Program-made: the position numbers and the translations under genes
In this document: positions 62,579 through 64,000 of the stretch, piece after piece
Numbering within the stretch: the first letter of the stretch is position 1
Layout of the letters: the number at the start of each line of letters is the position of its first letter
The notes under the pieces: generated by a model
The model's input: the letters and a program-made list of their open reading frames with translations, nothing else
Told to the model about the DNA's origin: nothing
The model's database searches: none
Assembly (NCBI GenBank): GCA_009777485.1
Contig: WRLT01000001.1
Span: 248,001-312,000 of the forward strand
Direction of reading: 5' to 3'
From: Bacillota bacterium
Lineage (GTDB): Bacteria > Bacillota > Clostridia > Christensenellales > Pumilibacteraceae
Length of the DNA: 64,000 bases

Positions 62579-62584
62579 ATTATA
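62579..62584 (-). promoter_or_regulatory. -10 box abutting the metal exporter start
   Basis: Perfect TATAAT on the minus strand ends 7 nt before the ATG at 62571. No Shine-Dalgarno lies between; the -35 (TGTTTA-like) is weak. A leaderless mRNA is predicted. Confidence 0.55.
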
Positions 62585-62643
62585 CCTTAAAACCTTTTGG
62601 ATAAACATAAAAAATGCGCGGATATTAAGAAATTTTGTACCCG

Positions 62644-63906
62644 TTAATCTTCCGAAACTTCGGGCAGCAGTTTTAACTGCACCTCTAACACGCGTTTTTC
62701 TGTAGCCTTTACCACCGTAAACTCTAACCGCCCGTACTCGGTCTTTTCTCCTGCGGACGGAATTTTGCCCATTTGTTCGGTAACAAAACCGCCTACGGTG
62801 GTTGAATCAAACTCTTCATTCGTTTTAAAATCTAACAATTCAAATAAATCCGCAAGGCTTTCCGCGCCCGACACCATGAACATATCGTCGGAAATGCGCC
62901 GCGTAAAAACTTCCTCATCGTCGTGCTCGTCCCAAATCTCGCCTACTAATTCCTCTAAAATATCTTCCATCGTAACAATGCCGGAGGTTCCGCCAAACTC
63001 GTCAACTACCACCGCCATTTGCTGTTTAGCCTTTTGCAGCATTTTAAGCGCGACGCTGATTTTCATGGTGCGCGCTACGTTAAGGTTGCGCTTTAAAATT
63101 TCGCGGATAGCTTTTCCGCCGCTTAAACAAAAGCGGTTAAAATCTTTTTCGTGCAGAATTCCTATTACGGTGTCTATCGTGCCCGAATAAACGGGCATGC
63201 GCGAAAAGCCGTTATCTCTAAATTTTGACGCTACATCTTTTATGCTTTCGCTTTCGCTAACCGCAATTACATTTACGCGCGGCGTCATAACGTCTTCTAC
63301 GTCTACGTCTTCAAACTCAATAGCCGATTTAATCAGCGTGCTCTCGTGTTTTTCAATTCCGCCCTCGTTTTCGGCGGTTTCAACGTAGGTTAAAAGCTCG
63401 TCTTCGGTAATAACCGCCTCGTTTTTAATGCGGAATACTTTTTTAAGCAGCTTTTTCCACATTGAAAATAACCACGTAAACGGAAAAAGCAATACCATCA
63501 GCACAATCACAAACGGATAAATGCGCATGCCCGCCTTTTCCGGCCTTTCTTTGGCAATCATTTTGGGCGTGATTTCGCAAAAGATTAACACCAGCGCGGT
63601 AATAACCGCCGTAGCAACGGTAGTGCCCAGCTGTGCATCCTTAAATAACGAAATAAATAACAGCGTAGCTAAGGCGGCGGTTGTAACCGTAACTACCGTA
63701 TTGCCGATTAAAATGGTTGTTAAAACCTTGTCGTAATTGTCTAATAGTTTTAACACCTTAGACGCGCGGCGGTTTCCGTTAGCCTCTAAGGTACGCAAGC
63801 GCACCTTGTTTGCCGCAGAATATGCCGTTTCACACACCGAAAAAAGCGCGTTAAAAATAAGCAAAATTATTACGGTGATTAATAGTCCTATGTCTGTTGG
63901 TGACAT
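62644..63906 (-). CDS. CNNM/CorC-type (hemolysin C family) transporter
   Basis: A 420-residue membrane protein: DUF21 (CNNM) domain with four helices (about 1-190), a CBS pair (about 200-330; VMTPRVNVIAVSESESIKDV, GFSRMPVY, VVVDEFGGTSGIVTMEDILE) and a CorC/HlyC transporter-associated domain (345-420). The family moves or regulates Mg2+ and Co2+ at the membrane. Full length. Confidence 0.92.
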   Translation of the reverse strand: MSPTDIGLLITVIILLIFNALFSVCETAYSAANKVRLRTLEANGNRRASKVLKLLDNYDKVLTTILIGNTVVTVTTAALATLLFISLFKDAQLGTTVATAVITALVLIFCEITPKMIAKERPEKAGMRIYPFVIVLMVLLFPFTWLFSMWKKLLKKVFRIKNEAVITEDELLTYVETAENEGGIEKHESTLIKSAIEFEDVDVEDVMTPRVNVIAVSESESIKDVASKFRDNGFSRMPVYSGTIDTVIGILHEKDFNRFCLSGGKAIREILKRNLNVARTMKISVALKMLQKAKQQMAVVVDEFGGTSGIVTMEDILEELVGEIWDEHDDEEVFTRRISDDMFMVSGAESLADLFELLDFKTNEEFDSTTVGGFVTEQMGKIPSAGEKTEYGRLEFTVVKATEKRVLEVQLKLLPEVSED

Positions 63907-63924
63907 TTCTTTCTCTCAAATTCC

Positions 63925-64000
63925 CTACAATGTTTCTATTGCGAACAAAATTATTTTTGCGTGGTCAAACGCGATGCCTTCTTTTTGTAAAATTTCCGAA
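63925..64000 (-). CDS. 3' end of an unidentified gene (cut by window)
   Basis: The minus strand from the window edge reads SEILQKEGIAFDHAKIILFA and four more codons to a stop at 63925, 18 bp upstream of the CNNM/CorC gene. Only about 24 codons are visible, so the assignment as coding is by tight spacing and composition. No family can be named. Confidence 0.4.
   Translation of the reverse strand, partial: SEILQKEGIAFDHAKIILFAIETL

Noticed and set aside
1-64000. CRISPR array, LPXTG sorting signals, insertion-sequence transposases or rRNA genes
   Set aside because: I saw no regular spacer-repeat pattern, no LPXTG near any C-terminus, no transposase motif and no rRNA sequence in the window.

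Overview
The window looks like a chromosomal contig from an uncultured gut-type Bacillota (Clostridia). This is inferred from AGGAGG-type ribosome binding sites, TTGACA/TATAAT promoters, a DUF1540 protein, an ECF transporter S component, a cation-efflux gene with its own riboswitch, and many very large Ig-like, GLUG and B-repeat surface proteins. No 16S gene is present, so nothing finer than class is claimed. Most genes are on the minus strand.

Layout. 1-15 kb: a truncated ComEC-type metallo-hydrolase, an adenine phosphoribosyltransferase-like gene and a 4076-residue membrane-anchored surface protein form a minus-strand run behind one strong promoter. Next is a CDF cation exporter behind what reads as a NiCo (Ni2+/Co2+) riboswitch with an overlapping terminator. 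15.3-16.3 kb: a small lipoprotein gene, a duplicated leader and two broken genes. 16.3-34.5 kb: a prophage-like block read from right to left: late-type regulator, TerL, portal, scaffold, capsid, connector and gp10-like proteins, two large virion proteins, two small holin-like proteins, then a toxin-like ORF, two immunity-like paralogues, DUF4417 and HNH genes lying between two copies of the holin 3' end. No integrase, repressor, replication gene, tape measure or recognisable endolysin is visible. Two long palindromic elements lie between virion genes. 34.6-40.2 kb: isocitrate dehydrogenase with an odd cysteine-rich insert, small hypothetical genes, tRNA-Val(GAC), a GLUG lipoprotein and a ParE/Phd toxin-antitoxin pair.

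40.3-48.3 kb holds the most unusual system. An 826-residue protein joins a secreted GLUG/MBG-type ectodomain, one membrane helix and a cytoplasmic LuxR-type DNA-binding domain. Beside it is a 77-residue stand-alone LuxR domain nearly identical to that tail, then a 1328-residue surface protein. The small LuxR gene and the surface-protein gene share an identical 26-bp sequence just upstream of their -35 boxes, and an 86-bp palindrome lies next to each copy. I infer a surface-sensing, membrane-tethered transcription factor circuit controlling a surface protein.

48.3-64 kb: AGE-family epimerase, a DnaJ domain fused through a membrane helix to InlB-type B-repeats, a GH16 glucanase lipoprotein, acyl-ACP thioesterase, cupin, XRE regulator, BRO-type protein, Pr6Pr membrane protein, M28 peptidase with inserted short repeats, lipoprotein, patatin phospholipase, ECF S component, ribosomal protein L9, DUF1540 protein, ArsP_2-type metal exporter and a CNNM/CorC-type transporter. 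Several genes have a -10 box 6-7 bases before the ATG and no Shine-Dalgarno, suggesting leaderless mRNAs.
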